Made by a program: the position numbers and the translations under genes. Of a stretch of DNA of 38,937 nt, positions 8,594 through 18,140 are shown in pieces. Within the stretch, counting starts at the first letter, position 1, and every line of letters begins with the position of its first letter. A model generated the notes under the pieces. That model saw only the letters and a list, made by a program, of their open reading frames with translations, had not been told where the DNA came from and searched no databases. This DNA is from JBELHO01 sp042091375 (lineage in GTDB: Bacteria > Pseudomonadota > Gammaproteobacteria > Enterobacterales > Alteromonadaceae). The stretch spans positions 1 to 38,937 of the forward strand of contig JBELHO010000030.1 in NCBI GenBank assembly GCA_042091375.1. The letters run 5' to 3'.

Positions 8594-9307
8594 TTAGTTT
8601 GTACTTACTTTTAGTGAAACACTAACAACTAAAGGCGAAATTAATAGTGAACCAATAAAAAGCACACCGATTATAGCAAGTTGACCGCTGTAAGGTAAAT
8701 TCATTGCCGCGGAATCTATTGCGCTGGTGGCAAAAATTAATACGGGAATATATAAAGGTAACACCAATAGACTGAGTAACACCCCGCCTTTTTGGGTACC
8801 GACAGTTAATGCTACGCCAATGGCTCCCAGGAAACTCAAGATTGGCGTACCGATCAGTAGGGTGTAAAGTAACGCCCCATAACTGTTTTCATTCATTTGC
8901 AATAGCAACGCCAGAACCGGAGCAATGATAATCAGGGGTAAGCCCGACAAGCACCAATGGGCAATGATTTTGGCGATAACCATAATAAATAATGGATGCG
9001 GTGATAGCAGTAATTGTTCTAGAGTACCGTCGGCATAGTCTGATTTAAATAACCGATCTAAAGAAAGTAAGGTTGACAATAATGCTGCTACCCAAATGAT
9101 CCCTGGGGCTATTTGAGTTAATAATGTTGATGAGGGGCCTAAACCCAGAGGGAAAAGTGTTACCACCATAACAAAGAAAAACAAAGGGTTTAAAATATCG
9201 TCTTTATGGCGCAGAGCTATGCTTAAATCGCGCTTGAAAATCAGACAGAACAATGCCCTATAAGAGAGAGTTGCGGCGGCTGAATTGGCTGGAATGGCAT
9301 TATTCAT
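8594..9307 (-). CDS. ccmB: Heme exporter membrane subunit CcmB
   Basis: This is the permease-like partner of the ATPase CcmA; the complex uses ATP to release holo-CcmE from CcmC. At 237 residues it has about six hydrophobic segments and the family stretches FPLGLGP, APGIIWVAALLSTLLSLDRLF and DGTLEQLLL. It has about 15-18 more N-terminal residues than E. coli CcmB, and no later Met is available as a start. It begins 13 bp after ccmA. Confidence 0.95.
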   Translation of the reverse strand: MNNAIPANSAAATLSYRALFCLIFKRDLSIALRHKDDILNPLFFFVMVVTLFPLGLGPSSTLLTQIAPGIIWVAALLSTLLSLDRLFKSDYADGTLEQLLLSPHPLFIMVIAKIIAHWCLSGLPLIIIAPVLALLLQMNENSYGALLYTLLIGTPILSFLGAIGVALTVGTQKGGVLLSLLVLPLYIPVLIFATSAIDSAAMNLPYSGQLAIIGVLFIGSLLISPLVVSVSLKVSTN

Positions 9308-9320
9308 GGGTGGTTGTCTA

Positions 9321-9962
9321 TTAAAAAAGTCGATAATTTAAAGTGATCTTTTTTACTAAATTGTCTGCAATATTAAGATCTTGGTGGGTAGTTAATACTA
9401 TGCAGCCGCCTTTTGCGGTATGAGCTAAGATTAACTGTTCAAGTTTACTTACCCCGTATTTGTCTAGAGCGGTAAAAGGTTCATCTAATATCCAGATCTG
9501 GGCTGTTGATAGCCACAATTGCGCCAAGGCAATGCGACGTTGCTGACCGGCACTTAAATGGCTGGCTAGGGTGTCTTCAAATCCGAGTAAATCGACTTCG
9601 CTCAAAACGGTTTCGATAGGTTGTCGATTGGCTCCGTGCAGGGTTGCGTTAAACAGCAAGTTTTCTTGTACTGTCATTTCACCTTTAATACCTGATAAGT
9701 GGCCAATGTAGAGCATGTGTTCATTATAGTACTCTCTGTGCTGATTTATATCTTGCTCATTAAAGTAAATACGCCCTTGATAAGGGGAAGATAAGCCGGC
9801 CAATATGCGCAATAAACTTGTTTTTCCTGCGCCATTAGGCCCAGCTACTTGCACAATATCGCCTGAGTTAATACTAAAATTTAAGTGTTCAAATAAGATC
9901 CGATCTTCGCGAATACAACTTATTTGTTCGGCGTTTAATAGTGGAAGGTGAGCTACAGTCAT
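9321..9962 (-). CDS. ccmA: Cytochrome c biogenesis ATP-binding protein CcmA
   Basis: This ABC-type ATPase powers the CcmAB(CD) complex. The 213-residue protein shows Walker A GPNGAGKTS, the ABC signature LSAGQQRRIALAQ, Walker B IWILDEPFTALD and the switch His in TTHQD. It is the first gene of the leftward operon, divergent from ccmF across a 343-bp intergenic region. Confidence 0.96.
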   Translation of the reverse strand: MTVAHLPLLNAEQISCIREDRILFEHLNFSINSGDIVQVAGPNGAGKTSLLRILAGLSSPYQGRIYFNEQDINQHREYYNEHMLYIGHLSGIKGEMTVQENLLFNATLHGANRQPIETVLSEVDLLGFEDTLASHLSAGQQRRIALAQLWLSTAQIWILDEPFTALDKYGVSKLEQLILAHTAKGGCIVLTTHQDLNIADNLVKKITLNYRLF

Positions 9963-10305
9963 TGGCTTAATCTATTGTGCTAAACTTTTTGAGACGATCA
10001 GGGAGCATAAAAAACAGTAGTATCCAATGGTAAACAATAGTCACATATGCTCAATGCTACTATATTTTTGTGCAGGGTGTTACTACTTTATCAAGGAAAA
10101 ATGGGCTAATTGAATACTCAGTTTTACTATGCAATTATTGCCCGGGAGTGACTGCAATCTTTTCCCTAATGTGTTAGTATTTGCGTTGGTGTTTTTTATC
10201 GAATATTTGATTAAATATTTGGTAAGATATTTTCTAATATATTAAAGTTTAGTCGTCATTCCCTATTTTAAAACATCTGCTATGGAATGAATTACGGAGT
10301 ATTTC
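9963..10305. promoter_or_regulatory. Divergent control region between the two ccm operons
   Basis: No gene is visible in these 343 bp. The half nearest ccmF is very AT-rich (around 10200-10250, with TTGATTAAATATTTGG and GGTAAGAT) and could hold the ccmF promoter. I see no textbook -35/-10 pair and no perfect FNR (TTGAT-N4-ATCAA) site. The ccmF ribosome-binding site is CGGAG, 7-8 bp before its ATG. Confidence 0.45.
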
Positions 10306-12321
10306 ATGATACCTGAGTTGGGTCACTTCGCATTAATTATTGCTTTTGCTTTTGCCATTTGTCTGAGTACTGTGCCATTGTTTGGCATTTATAGTCACAG
10401 AGCCAAGTTAACTCTATATGCTAAACCGCTTACCTTTGGCATGTTTGCCTTCACCACTATTAGTATTGTGATACTGGGTTATTGTTTTGTGGTGGACGAT
10501 TTCTCGGTAAAGTACGTCGCTAGTCATTCCAATACACTATTGCCCTATTACTTCAAAGTGAGTGCTGTTTGGGGAGGCCATGAAGGCTCTTTATTACTTT
10601 GGGTTTTTGCCTTAACCGCTTGGACGGTAGCCGTGGCAAAATTCAATAAAGGGATAGACCAAGCATTCATTGCTAGGGTGTTAGCCGTTTTAGGTATGGT
10701 GTCTGTCGGTTTTATGGCTTTTACCTTACTTACTTCAAACCCTTTTGAGCGGCTCTGGCCAATGGTTCCCAGCGAAGGCCGTGATTTAACCCCGTTACTG
10801 CAAGATATTGGTTTGATCATTCACCCTCCTATGTTGTATTTGGGGTACGTCGGTTTCTCGGTGGCTTTTGCTTTTGCTGTTGCCGCATTAATGTGCGGTA
10901 AGCTTGATGCGGCATGGGCTCGTTGGGCTAGACCTTGGGTATTAGCCGCATGGATTTTTTTAACCTTAGGTATTGCCTTGGGAAGCTGGTGGGCATACTA
11001 CGAATTAGGTTGGGGCGGTTGGTGGTTTTGGGATCCTGTTGAAAATGCCTCGTTTATGCCTTGGCTAGTTGGCACTGCATTGTTGCACTCCCTTGCAGTG
11101 ACAGAAAAGCGTGGCATGTTTCGCAATTGGACGGTGCTTTTAGCTATTTTTACTTTTAGTTTAAGTTTGTTGGGTACCTTCTTAGTGCGCTCTGGGGTGA
11201 TCACCTCTGTGCATTCTTTCGCGGCAGATCCAACCCGAGGGGTTTTTATTCTATGGCTACTAGCTATTGCCGTAGGCGGGTCACTTACTTTGTATGCTTT
11301 TAGGGCATCCAATGTGGCCAGTTTTAGTCGTTTTAGTTTTTACTCTCGGGAAACGGCATTATTGACGGCCAACATTATTTTGGTTATTTCATCGGTCACC
11401 GTTTTACTGGGCACAGTTTATCCATTAATGATTGACGCTGCTGGCTTAGGTAAAATTTCTGTAGGGGCTCCCTATTTCAACGCAGTTTTCGTACCTATCA
11501 TGAGTCTGTTATTTGTACTCATGGGGATAGGACCGTTAATTCGTTGGAAAAAAGCTAAGCAAGGAGAATTGCGCAAACACATCAATAAAGCCTCAGTGTT
11601 GAGTGTTGTTCTCGGTATTGCGTTACCCACAATTTATGATGGCCAATTTAATATCATGGCTAGCTTTGGTTTGACCCTTGCCTTTTGGGTTGCCTTAGTG
11701 GTGTTAAAAGAATTGTTTAATCAGGCCAGAGCTGCTGATGGCAGCTTTTCACTGTTGCGTTTGAATTTGAGTCAGTGGGGCATGACAGTTGCTCATTTAG
11801 GTATAGCGGTAACCATCACCGGCATTACTATTGTGTCTAGTTACGAAAGAGAAGTCAGTGTTAAAATGTTTGCTGGCAACTCGGTAGAAATGTCGGGCTA
11901 TGATATTACTTTTAACGGCATTAAAAACATAAAAGGCCCCAATTATACTGCCGAGCAAGGCCAAATTGAAGTGATGCAACAGGGCGGATTTGTTGCGCTG
12001 TTGAAGCCAGAGCGAAGAACTTATTTAGTGCAAACCATGGGCATGACCGAAGCGGGTATAGACGATGGTTTATTTCGCGATGTGTATGTTGCGCTTGGCG
12101 ACCCACTTCCCGATGGTGCATGGGCTGTTCGCATTCATTATAAACCATTTGTACGATGGATATGGTTGGGCGCAATATTTATGGGGCTAGGTGGGTTTTT
12201 AGCTATGCTGGATAAACGCTACAGGCTGAAAAAAAACGCCAAAAGTGCCACTGCCAAAGTGAAGAACAAGACTAACACGACAATCGCGGAAAATTCTCCG
12301 CCGTTAGTGAGGGAAGTTTAA
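10306..12321 (+). CDS. ccmF: Cytochrome c-type biogenesis heme lyase CcmF
   Basis: This large polytopic membrane protein ligates heme to apocytochrome c together with CcmH/CcmI and CcmG. The 671-residue product has the WWD domain (WAYYELGWGGWWFWDPVENA, about 228-247), preceded by EGRDLTPLLQDIGLIIHPP and followed by many transmembrane helices. It ends with a periplasmic domain, a last membrane helix and a Lys-rich cytoplasmic tail. It leads the rightward operon, with ccmG following after one base. Confidence 0.97.
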   Translation: MIPELGHFALIIAFAFAICLSTVPLFGIYSHRAKLTLYAKPLTFGMFAFTTISIVILGYCFVVDDFSVKYVASHSNTLLPYYFKVSAVWGGHEGSLLLWVFALTAWTVAVAKFNKGIDQAFIARVLAVLGMVSVGFMAFTLLTSNPFERLWPMVPSEGRDLTPLLQDIGLIIHPPMLYLGYVGFSVAFAFAVAALMCGKLDAAWARWARPWVLAAWIFLTLGIALGSWWAYYELGWGGWWFWDPVENASFMPWLVGTALLHSLAVTEKRGMFRNWTVLLAIFTFSLSLLGTFLVRSGVITSVHSFAADPTRGVFILWLLAIAVGGSLTLYAFRASNVASFSRFSFYSRETALLTANIILVISSVTVLLGTVYPLMIDAAGLGKISVGAPYFNAVFVPIMSLLFVLMGIGPLIRWKKAKQGELRKHINKASVLSVVLGIALPTIYDGQFNIMASFGLTLAFWVALVVLKELFNQARAADGSFSLLRLNLSQWGMTVAHLGIAVTITGITIVSSYEREVSVKMFAGNSVEMSGYDITFNGIKNIKGPNYTAEQGQIEVMQQGGFVALLKPERRTYLVQTMGMTEAGIDDGLFRDVYVALGDPLPDGAWAVRIHYKPFVRWIWLGAIFMGLGGFLAMLDKRYRLKKNAKSATAKVKNKTNTTIAENSPPLVREV

Positions 12322-12322
12322 G

Positions 12323-12868
12323 GTGACAAACCAATTAATTCGCTTTATACCGCTGATTTTATTTATTGCTTTAGGCACTGTGTTATATCGAGGCTTATTT
12401 CTCGATCCACAAGCTATTCCATCGGCACTGATCGGTAAGTCTGTACCGAGTTTTAATTTAACTTTGTTGGCTAATGACAAGACTAGAGTGACCGAGAAGG
12501 ATCTCAAAGGCGACATTGTTTTACTCAATGTCTGGGGCACGTGGTGTGTGTATTGTAAATATGAACACCCATTTTTAGTGGATATAGCCAAAGATAGCCG
12601 TGTCAGGCTTTTTGGCTTAAATTACAAAGATGATCGTCAAGATGCCATGCAATGGCTGACGGATTATGAAAATCCTTATCAGTTCTCTATTTTTGATCCG
12701 CTGGGAAAATTGGGTATAGAGCTTGGCGTCACTGCTGCACCTGAGACCTTTGTGATTGATGGTAACGGGGTGATCAGGATGAAATATGTTGGACCTATTG
12801 ATACGCAAGTATGGCAACAACACTTTTTACCTATGATTGATACCATTGAACAAGAGATGGGAGTGTAA
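12323..12868 (+). CDS. ccmG: Thiol:disulfide interchange protein CcmG/DsbE
   Basis: This membrane-anchored thioredoxin-like protein reduces apocytochrome c or CcmH in the periplasm. The 181-residue product has an N-terminal anchor (about 8-24), a thioredoxin fold with active site WGTWCVYC and the family cis-Pro region TAAPETFVID. The WCVYC dipeptide differs from the WCPxC of E. coli CcmG, although both cysteines are kept. The start is GTG, directly after the ccmF stop with AAGG overlapping the stop, which suggests coupling. Confidence 0.94.
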   Translation: MTNQLIRFIPLILFIALGTVLYRGLFLDPQAIPSALIGKSVPSFNLTLLANDKTRVTEKDLKGDIVLLNVWGTWCVYCKYEHPFLVDIAKDSRVRLFGLNYKDDRQDAMQWLTDYENPYQFSIFDPLGKLGIELGVTAAPETFVIDGNGVIRMKYVGPIDTQVWQQHFLPMIDTIEQEMGV

Positions 12869-12871
12869 GTA

Positions 12872-13333
12872 TTGAATAAATTATTACCACTACTGTGGCT
12901 AACTGTGCTGTTGAGTGGTCCAGCGTTGGCCTATATTTCTGACACTTATACGTTTGACGATGCCGTTACTGAAAAGCGCTATCAAGCATTGATTAAAGAG
13001 TTGCGTTGTCCCAAGTGTCAAAATCAGAACCTAGCGGGCTCTAATTCTCCCATTGCCAATGATCTGCGCAGAGAAGTCTATCAATTATTAGCTCAAGGAA
13101 AAGCTGATATAGAAATTGTCGACTTTATGGTAAAACGCTACGGCGATTTTGTTTTATATCGTCCTAAAGTATCGAGTGTTACCTATATTTTGTGGTTTGG
13201 TCCGGCGGTATTAATACTATTTGGGATCATAGCTGTGGTGCTGATCGCCCGAAAAAAATCACATAGAAATAATCAATTACATTTATCTGATGCGCAAAAA
13301 GCACAATTAGATTCAATTTTAAAAGACCAATAA
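12872..13333 (+). CDS. ccmH: Cytochrome c maturation protein CcmH (CcmL-type)
   Basis: This periplasmic, membrane-anchored thiol-redox protein presents apocytochrome c to the heme lyase. It has a signal peptide (cleavage near ALA-Y at about 20), the LRCPKCQNQ redox motif, and a C-terminal anchor (about 106-128) with a short cytoplasmic tail. The 153-residue length fits the short CcmH form, with CcmI encoded separately. The start codon is TTG, with GGGAG 8 bp upstream. Confidence 0.95.
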   Translation: MNKLLPLLWLTVLLSGPALAYISDTYTFDDAVTEKRYQALIKELRCPKCQNQNLAGSNSPIANDLRREVYQLLAQGKADIEIVDFMVKRYGDFVLYRPKVSSVTYILWFGPAVLILFGIIAVVLIARKKSHRNNQLHLSDAQKAQLDSILKDQ

Positions 13334-13336
13334 TTT

Positions 13337-14608
13337 ATGTTAGCACTTCTCACCCTCGTGGTTTTGTTTGTTGTATTACTGTTAGCTGTTGTTTGGAGTC
13401 CTTTCTTAGTACAAAAACGGCCGCGACAATTAGCAGATAATAGTTTCCGTGATCAAACTAATATTGATTTATATCACGAACACAAAGCTGAGATTGAAAA
13501 TGACTTTCGCCACGGTGACATAGATCAGCAAAACTATGACTATTTACTGGCAGAGCTCAATCAAAGTTTATTGCAAGATATTGATGAAAATAGCGCTGAA
13601 GCCGAACAACAAAGGCAAGCCCATAAAGTTAAAGAAACTCGTCTGGCTATTGCTTGGCCCATGGTTTTATCGACTTTTATTTTAGTATTCAGTGGTTATT
13701 TTTACAGTCAATATGGCGCCTATGATGTATTGGTTAACAACCCTGTTATTCAGGCAGACACAGCTGAAAACAGCGCAGATCAACAAGCCCAGTTGCAAGT
13801 CAAACAGTTGATCAAGTTAACCCAAGATGAACCTAACAATGCCGAAGCTTGGTATCGATTAGGCTTGGGATTTGTCACTATAGGACAATTTGACCGGGCA
13901 TTGTCAGCCTATGATCAAGTGATTGCAATAGATGGTGAAAAAGCCGATTTATTTGGTGCTAAGGCACAAGCTGTTTATTATCGAGATGGGCAAGTTATCA
14001 GTCCTTTGGTTCAGCAATACATTAACAAAGCCTTAGCTATAGATAACAGGGATCCTGCTACTCACATCTTACTTGGTATGCACAATTTCATTAATAAAGC
14101 TTATCAACAAGCCATTGACTATTGGCAAGTGGTGGTCAGTGACGCTCGGCCCAACGTCAACATCCAAGTCTTGAAAGAAGCTATTGTTCAAGCTAAAAAT
14201 AACTTATTACCTAATAATGCACCTAATAATGTGCCAGAAGATAGCAGTGCAACTGGCCCAAAACTCGCCCTTAATGTGTCTATAGGCGAAGCTATTGTGG
14301 CACAATTAGCTGAAGGTGAAGATAAAATAGTGTTCATTTATGCCATACCGACAAATGGGGCAAGAATGCCGGTTGCGGCAGTAAAAGTAAAAGCAAGTGA
14401 TTTACCTTTAGCGCTAGAGTTTACCGATCAGTCAGCGATGACCCCACAAATGAAACTCAGTGATGTTGATAAAGTCAATCTTTTAGCGGTAATTTCAGCT
14501 ACTGGTGAAGTCGGTATGCAACCGGGCGACTTTAAAGGGCAAATCAATGATGTGCTGGTAATTGAAACAGGGGTGATTGAATTGGTTATTGATACTGTCA
14601 TTGACTAG
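13337..14608 (+). CDS. ccmI: Cytochrome c maturation TPR protein CcmI
   Basis: CcmI is an apocytochrome c chaperone that binds the C-terminus of the substrate and works with CcmF and CcmH. The 423-residue product has an N-terminal membrane helix (about 1-24), a cytoplasmic loop (IDLYHEHKAEIENDFRHGDI), and a second helix (about 107-127). The periplasmic TPR region (about 155-270) includes AEAWYRLGLGFVTIGQFDRALSAY, split here as AEAWYRLGLGF then GQFDRALSAY. A C-terminal beta-domain (about 310-420) follows. It is the last gene of the ccmFGHI operon and runs into a strong terminator. Confidence 0.93.
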   Translation: MLALLTLVVLFVVLLLAVVWSPFLVQKRPRQLADNSFRDQTNIDLYHEHKAEIENDFRHGDIDQQNYDYLLAELNQSLLQDIDENSAEAEQQRQAHKVKETRLAIAWPMVLSTFILVFSGYFYSQYGAYDVLVNNPVIQADTAENSADQQAQLQVKQLIKLTQDEPNNAEAWYRLGLGFVTIGQFDRALSAYDQVIAIDGEKADLFGAKAQAVYYRDGQVISPLVQQYINKALAIDNRDPATHILLGMHNFINKAYQQAIDYWQVVVSDARPNVNIQVLKEAIVQAKNNLLPNNAPNNVPEDSSATGPKLALNVSIGEAIVAQLAEGEDKIVFIYAIPTNGARMPVAAVKVKASDLPLALEFTDQSAMTPQMKLSDVDKVNLLAVISATGEVGMQPGDFKGQINDVLVIETGVIELVIDTVID

Positions 14609-14654
14609 CTTGTCGCCTGACATCAACAAGCCTACCAGTGCTTAAATAGACAAT

Positions 14655-14688
14655 AAAAAAGCGAAACAAATGCTTGTTTCGCTTTTTT
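14655..14688. terminator. Bidirectional terminator between ccmI and csp
   Basis: The stem GCGAAACAA/TTGTTTCGC with a 4-base loop (ATGC) is flanked by six As and six Ts, extending the stem and giving a T-run on both strands. It serves the convergent ccmI and cold-shock genes. Confidence 0.92.
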
Positions 14689-14709
14689 AACATTAAAGGG
14701 CATTAGCTG

Positions 14710-14919
14710 TTATGAAGCAACAACATTCTCAGCTTCAGGACCTTTCTGACCTTGCTTGACCGAAAACGTTACTGCTTGGCCATCAGTTAAGGTGCGGAAA
14801 CCGTCACCAGAAATAGCACTGAAATGAACAAAAACATCAGGTCCATTTTCTTGTTCGATAAAACCAAAGCCTTTTGATTCATTAAAAAATTTTACTTTAC
14901 CAGTTACTGTATCAGACAT
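14710..14919 (-). CDS. Cold-shock domain protein (CspA family)
   Basis: This 69-residue single-stranded nucleic-acid-binding protein consists of one cold-shock domain. RNP1 reads KGFGFI and RNP2 reads VFVHFS, preceded by GKVKFFNESKG. It probably acts as an RNA chaperone. The ATG (MSDTVTG) is preferred over the in-frame GTG two codons upstream because GAGAAG lies 7 bp before the ATG. It is monocistronic, with a long untranslated leader. It cannot be told from sequence alone whether it is cold-induced or constitutive. Confidence 0.95.
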   Translation of the reverse strand: MSDTVTGKVKFFNESKGFGFIEQENGPDVFVHFSAISGDGFRTLTDGQAVTFSVKQGQKGPEAENVVAS

Positions 14920-15190
14920 ACTCACACTTCTCGCGGGTTAAAAAAAATTAGCTAGTACATATAGCCACGGTACGGAGTAAATGCTCTCTACTTAGCAGTA
15001 CAGTAAGAGAAAGGTTCCAAATAACACATACAGACAGCGTCTCGGCTAACTAACCTATTTATAAACGGCGCAAATTACAAATAGTGTTAATTTTTCCTTC
15101 TCCAAAAACGCAAAAACTCAACGCGACAATATCTTATCACATTAGTTCCGTGTATTGCGCATAAAATATTAAAATTAATTGATGTTTTTA
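14920..15190 (-). promoter_or_regulatory. Long 5' leader and promoter region of the cold-shock gene
   Basis: No gene is visible here. On the minus strand a TATAAA lies at 15058-15063, about 140 bp before the start codon. A TTAACA farther upstream is too far away (about 21 bp) to be a good -35. A leader of roughly 130 nt would be in keeping with csp genes, whose leaders act as cold-responsive structures. The leader boundary is inference. Confidence 0.35.
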
Positions 15191-15192
15191 TG

Positions 15193-15219
15193 AAAAAAAG
15201 CCAGCTAAGCTACTGGCTT
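15193..15219 (-). terminator. Rho-independent terminator of valS
   Basis: Read on the minus strand, AAGCCAG/CTGGCTT forms a stem with an 8-base loop followed by seven Ts, about 26 bp after the valS stop. Confidence 0.75.
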
Positions 15220-15245
15220 GTCTAATAATTGTCAGTGCACTCCGG

Positions 15246-18101
15246 TTACAAAGCGGCAATTTGGCTGTGCTGGTCAACCAATTTAGTGCGCGCCGATTGG
15301 GCGTCATTGAGTTTGGTTTTTTCCTTGTTTATGACCATTTCAGGGGCTTTGCTAACAAAATTTTGATTAGATAATTTACCTTGAATTCGGTTAATTTCTG
15401 CGGTTAATTTATCAATAGCTTTGTCTAATCGCGCTAGCTCTGCGGTTTTATCAATCAAGCCAGCCATAGGGATCAGTAAAGTCAAATCACCGACAAGGGC
15501 ACTTGCTGAAGCCGGCTCTGCAGTACCGTCAGCGAGTATGTCAATCGACTCAAGTTTAGCTAATGCACAGAGAAACTGATGGTTTTCAGTTAAACGCCGT
15601 TGATCGTTACTACTAATATTCTTGACTAATACGGTTAGCGCTTTACTCGGTGAAATATCCATTTCCCCGCGAATGTTGCGTATTGCGACGATAAATTGCT
15701 TAACCCACTCTAGATCTTGCTGCGCCTGTTGATCTATCGCTTGTTGATTAAATTGTGGAAATGACTGCGTCATAATACTTTCGCCAGATTGCACAAAATC
15801 AGTCAATGGCACCAAGCGTTGCCAAATAGTTTCGGTAATATAAGGCATGATTGGGTGCATTAAGCGCAATAAGGCTTCTAAGGTTGTCACTAGGGTATGT
15901 CTAGTACCGCGCTGCTCAGACTCATTACCAGAGAATAGTACAGGTTTGGTTAGCTCTAAATACCAATCGCAGAACTGATTCCACGTAAACTCATAAAGGG
16001 CTTGCGAGGCTAAATCAAAGCGAAATACAGCAAAAGACTCGTGCACTGTTTTTATGGTTTGCTGAAATTGTGTTTTGATCCAACGATCAGCTAAAGAGAG
16101 AGTCAATTCACCGCCTGATGCACCACAGTCATGGGTTTCAGTATTCATTAATACATAGCGGCTAGCGTTCCATAACTTGTTGCAAAAATTTCGATAACCA
16201 TCTAAGCGCTTCATATCCCAATTGATATCGCGGCCTGTTGAGGCAAGTGCTGACAGGGTAAAGCGTAAGGCATCAGTGCCATGGGCTTCAATCCCGTTAG
16301 GAAAAGCTTTTTTAGTGGCTTTGGCGATTTTTTTTGCCAACTGAGGTTGCATCATATTACCAGTGCGTTTAGCTAATAAGTCGTCTAATGTAATGCCATC
16401 GATCATGTCCAAAGGATCAATAACATTGCCTTTAGACTTAGACATTTTATCGCCACTTTCATCTCGAATTAAGCCAGTCACATAGACCTGCTTAAAGGGC
16501 ACTTGTGGCTTGCCGTCATCATCTTTAACAAAATGCATGGTCATCATGATCATCCGAGCTACCCAGAAGAAAATGATGTCGAAACCGGTTACTAACACGT
16601 CGGTAGAGTGAAACTGCTTCATTAATTGTTTTTCACTTGGCCAACCCAAGGTGGAGAAAGTCCACAACGCAGACGAAAACCAAGTATCTAAAACGTCATC
16701 ATCTTGGCTTAAGCTGACCGTTGCCGCTAACTTGTATTTAGCTCTTATTTCCGCTTCATCGCGACCGACATAAACGTTACCTTGATCGTCATACCATGCA
16801 GGAATGCGGTGACCCCACCATAATTGTCGTGAAATACACCAGTCTTGCACATCGCGCATCCAAGCAAAATACATGTTTTCATACTGTTTAGGGACAAACT
16901 CGATAGCGCCGTCTTCAACTGCTGCGATGGCAGGTTTAGCTAGGGGCTCAACTCTTACATACCATTGATCAGTGAGCAAAGGCTCTATGATCACGCCTGA
17001 ACGATCGCCATATGGAGCCACCAGATCGTGATCTTTAACCGAATCGAGTAAGCCTAATTGTTCAAACTGCTCAACAATTGACTTACGTGCAACAAAGCGA
17101 TCTAAACCGATAAGATCGGCTGGTAAGCTGCTATCAAATGCGTCGCTGACTTCACCGTTACTGTTGTATACTTCAGCTTTGGCTAAAATTGCCGCATTGT
17201 GATCGAAAATATTGATCAAGGCTAAACCACAACGCTTACCGACTTCGTTATCATTAAAGTCGTGTGCAGGGGTGATTTTAACGCAACCAGTGCCTTTATC
17301 CATGTCGGCGTGTTCATCCCCTACGATAGGGATCAGTCTGTTCACTAAGGGCAATAAAATGTGTTGACCGATCAGTGATTTATAACGCGGGTCATGGGGA
17401 TTGACGGCAACACCGGTGTCGCCTAGCATGGTCTCAGGGCGAGTGGTGGCCACTACTAAATAATCGCAACCATCGGCGGTGGTAACCCCGTTTGCCAACG
17501 GGTAGCGCAAATGCCACATATGGCCTTTTTTATCTTTGTTTTCTACTTCTAAATCAGAGATAGCGGTATGAAACTTTGGATCCCAATTGACCAAACGCTT
17601 ACCGCGATAAATCAAGTCGTCTTCATACAAGCGGACAAAAACCTCTTGTACCGCAGCAGACATACCTTCATCCATAGTAAAGCGTTCTCTTTGCCAGTCA
17701 ATTGAGTTGCCTAAGCGACGCATTTGCTGACCAATTGTGCCACCAGACTGATCTTTCCACTGCCAAACTTTATCGATAAATGCATCACGTCCGTAATCAT
17801 GGCGAGTTTTATCTTCTTCAGCGGCTATTTTTCTTTCCACTACCATTTGTGTAGCAATACCTGCGTGATCACAACCCGATTGCCACAAGGTATTTTTACC
17901 TTGCATGCGTTGATAGCGAATTAAAATATCCATAATGGTTTGCTGAAAGGCATGGCCCATATGCAAGCTACCCGTCACATTGGGTGGTGGAATAGCGATG
18001 CAATAGCCATCTCCTTGCCCCGTTGGACTGAAGTAGCCTTGTTGTTCCCAATGGCTATACAATGATTGTTCAATATCGGCAGGGTTGAATGTTTTTTCCA
18101 T
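15246..18101 (-). CDS. valS: Valyl-tRNA synthetase
   Basis: This class I aminoacyl-tRNA synthetase charges tRNA-Val in the cytoplasm. At 951 residues it has the same length as E. coli ValS. The HIGH motif appears as PPPNVTGSLHMGH (about 38-50) and the KMSKS loop as DKMSKSKGN (KMSKS at 552-556). The editing domain and anticodon-binding domain lie in the expected order. The Val-specific C-terminal coiled coil is seen as LARLDKAIDKLTAEINRIQ onward. It is the last gene of pepA-holC-valS. Confidence 0.98.
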   Translation of the reverse strand: MEKTFNPADIEQSLYSHWEQQGYFSPTGQGDGYCIAIPPPNVTGSLHMGHAFQQTIMDILIRYQRMQGKNTLWQSGCDHAGIATQMVVERKIAAEEDKTRHDYGRDAFIDKVWQWKDQSGGTIGQQMRRLGNSIDWQRERFTMDEGMSAAVQEVFVRLYEDDLIYRGKRLVNWDPKFHTAISDLEVENKDKKGHMWHLRYPLANGVTTADGCDYLVVATTRPETMLGDTGVAVNPHDPRYKSLIGQHILLPLVNRLIPIVGDEHADMDKGTGCVKITPAHDFNDNEVGKRCGLALINIFDHNAAILAKAEVYNSNGEVSDAFDSSLPADLIGLDRFVARKSIVEQFEQLGLLDSVKDHDLVAPYGDRSGVIIEPLLTDQWYVRVEPLAKPAIAAVEDGAIEFVPKQYENMYFAWMRDVQDWCISRQLWWGHRIPAWYDDQGNVYVGRDEAEIRAKYKLAATVSLSQDDDVLDTWFSSALWTFSTLGWPSEKQLMKQFHSTDVLVTGFDIIFFWVARMIMMTMHFVKDDDGKPQVPFKQVYVTGLIRDESGDKMSKSKGNVIDPLDMIDGITLDDLLAKRTGNMMQPQLAKKIAKATKKAFPNGIEAHGTDALRFTLSALASTGRDINWDMKRLDGYRNFCNKLWNASRYVLMNTETHDCGASGGELTLSLADRWIKTQFQQTIKTVHESFAVFRFDLASQALYEFTWNQFCDWYLELTKPVLFSGNESEQRGTRHTLVTTLEALLRLMHPIMPYITETIWQRLVPLTDFVQSGESIMTQSFPQFNQQAIDQQAQQDLEWVKQFIVAIRNIRGEMDISPSKALTVLVKNISSNDQRRLTENHQFLCALAKLESIDILADGTAEPASASALVGDLTLLIPMAGLIDKTAELARLDKAIDKLTAEINRIQGKLSNQNFVSKAPEMVINKEKTKLNDAQSARTKLVDQHSQIAAL

Positions 18102-18140
18102 GAGTCTAACTACTTATTTATGTAATACGGTTTATGATCT

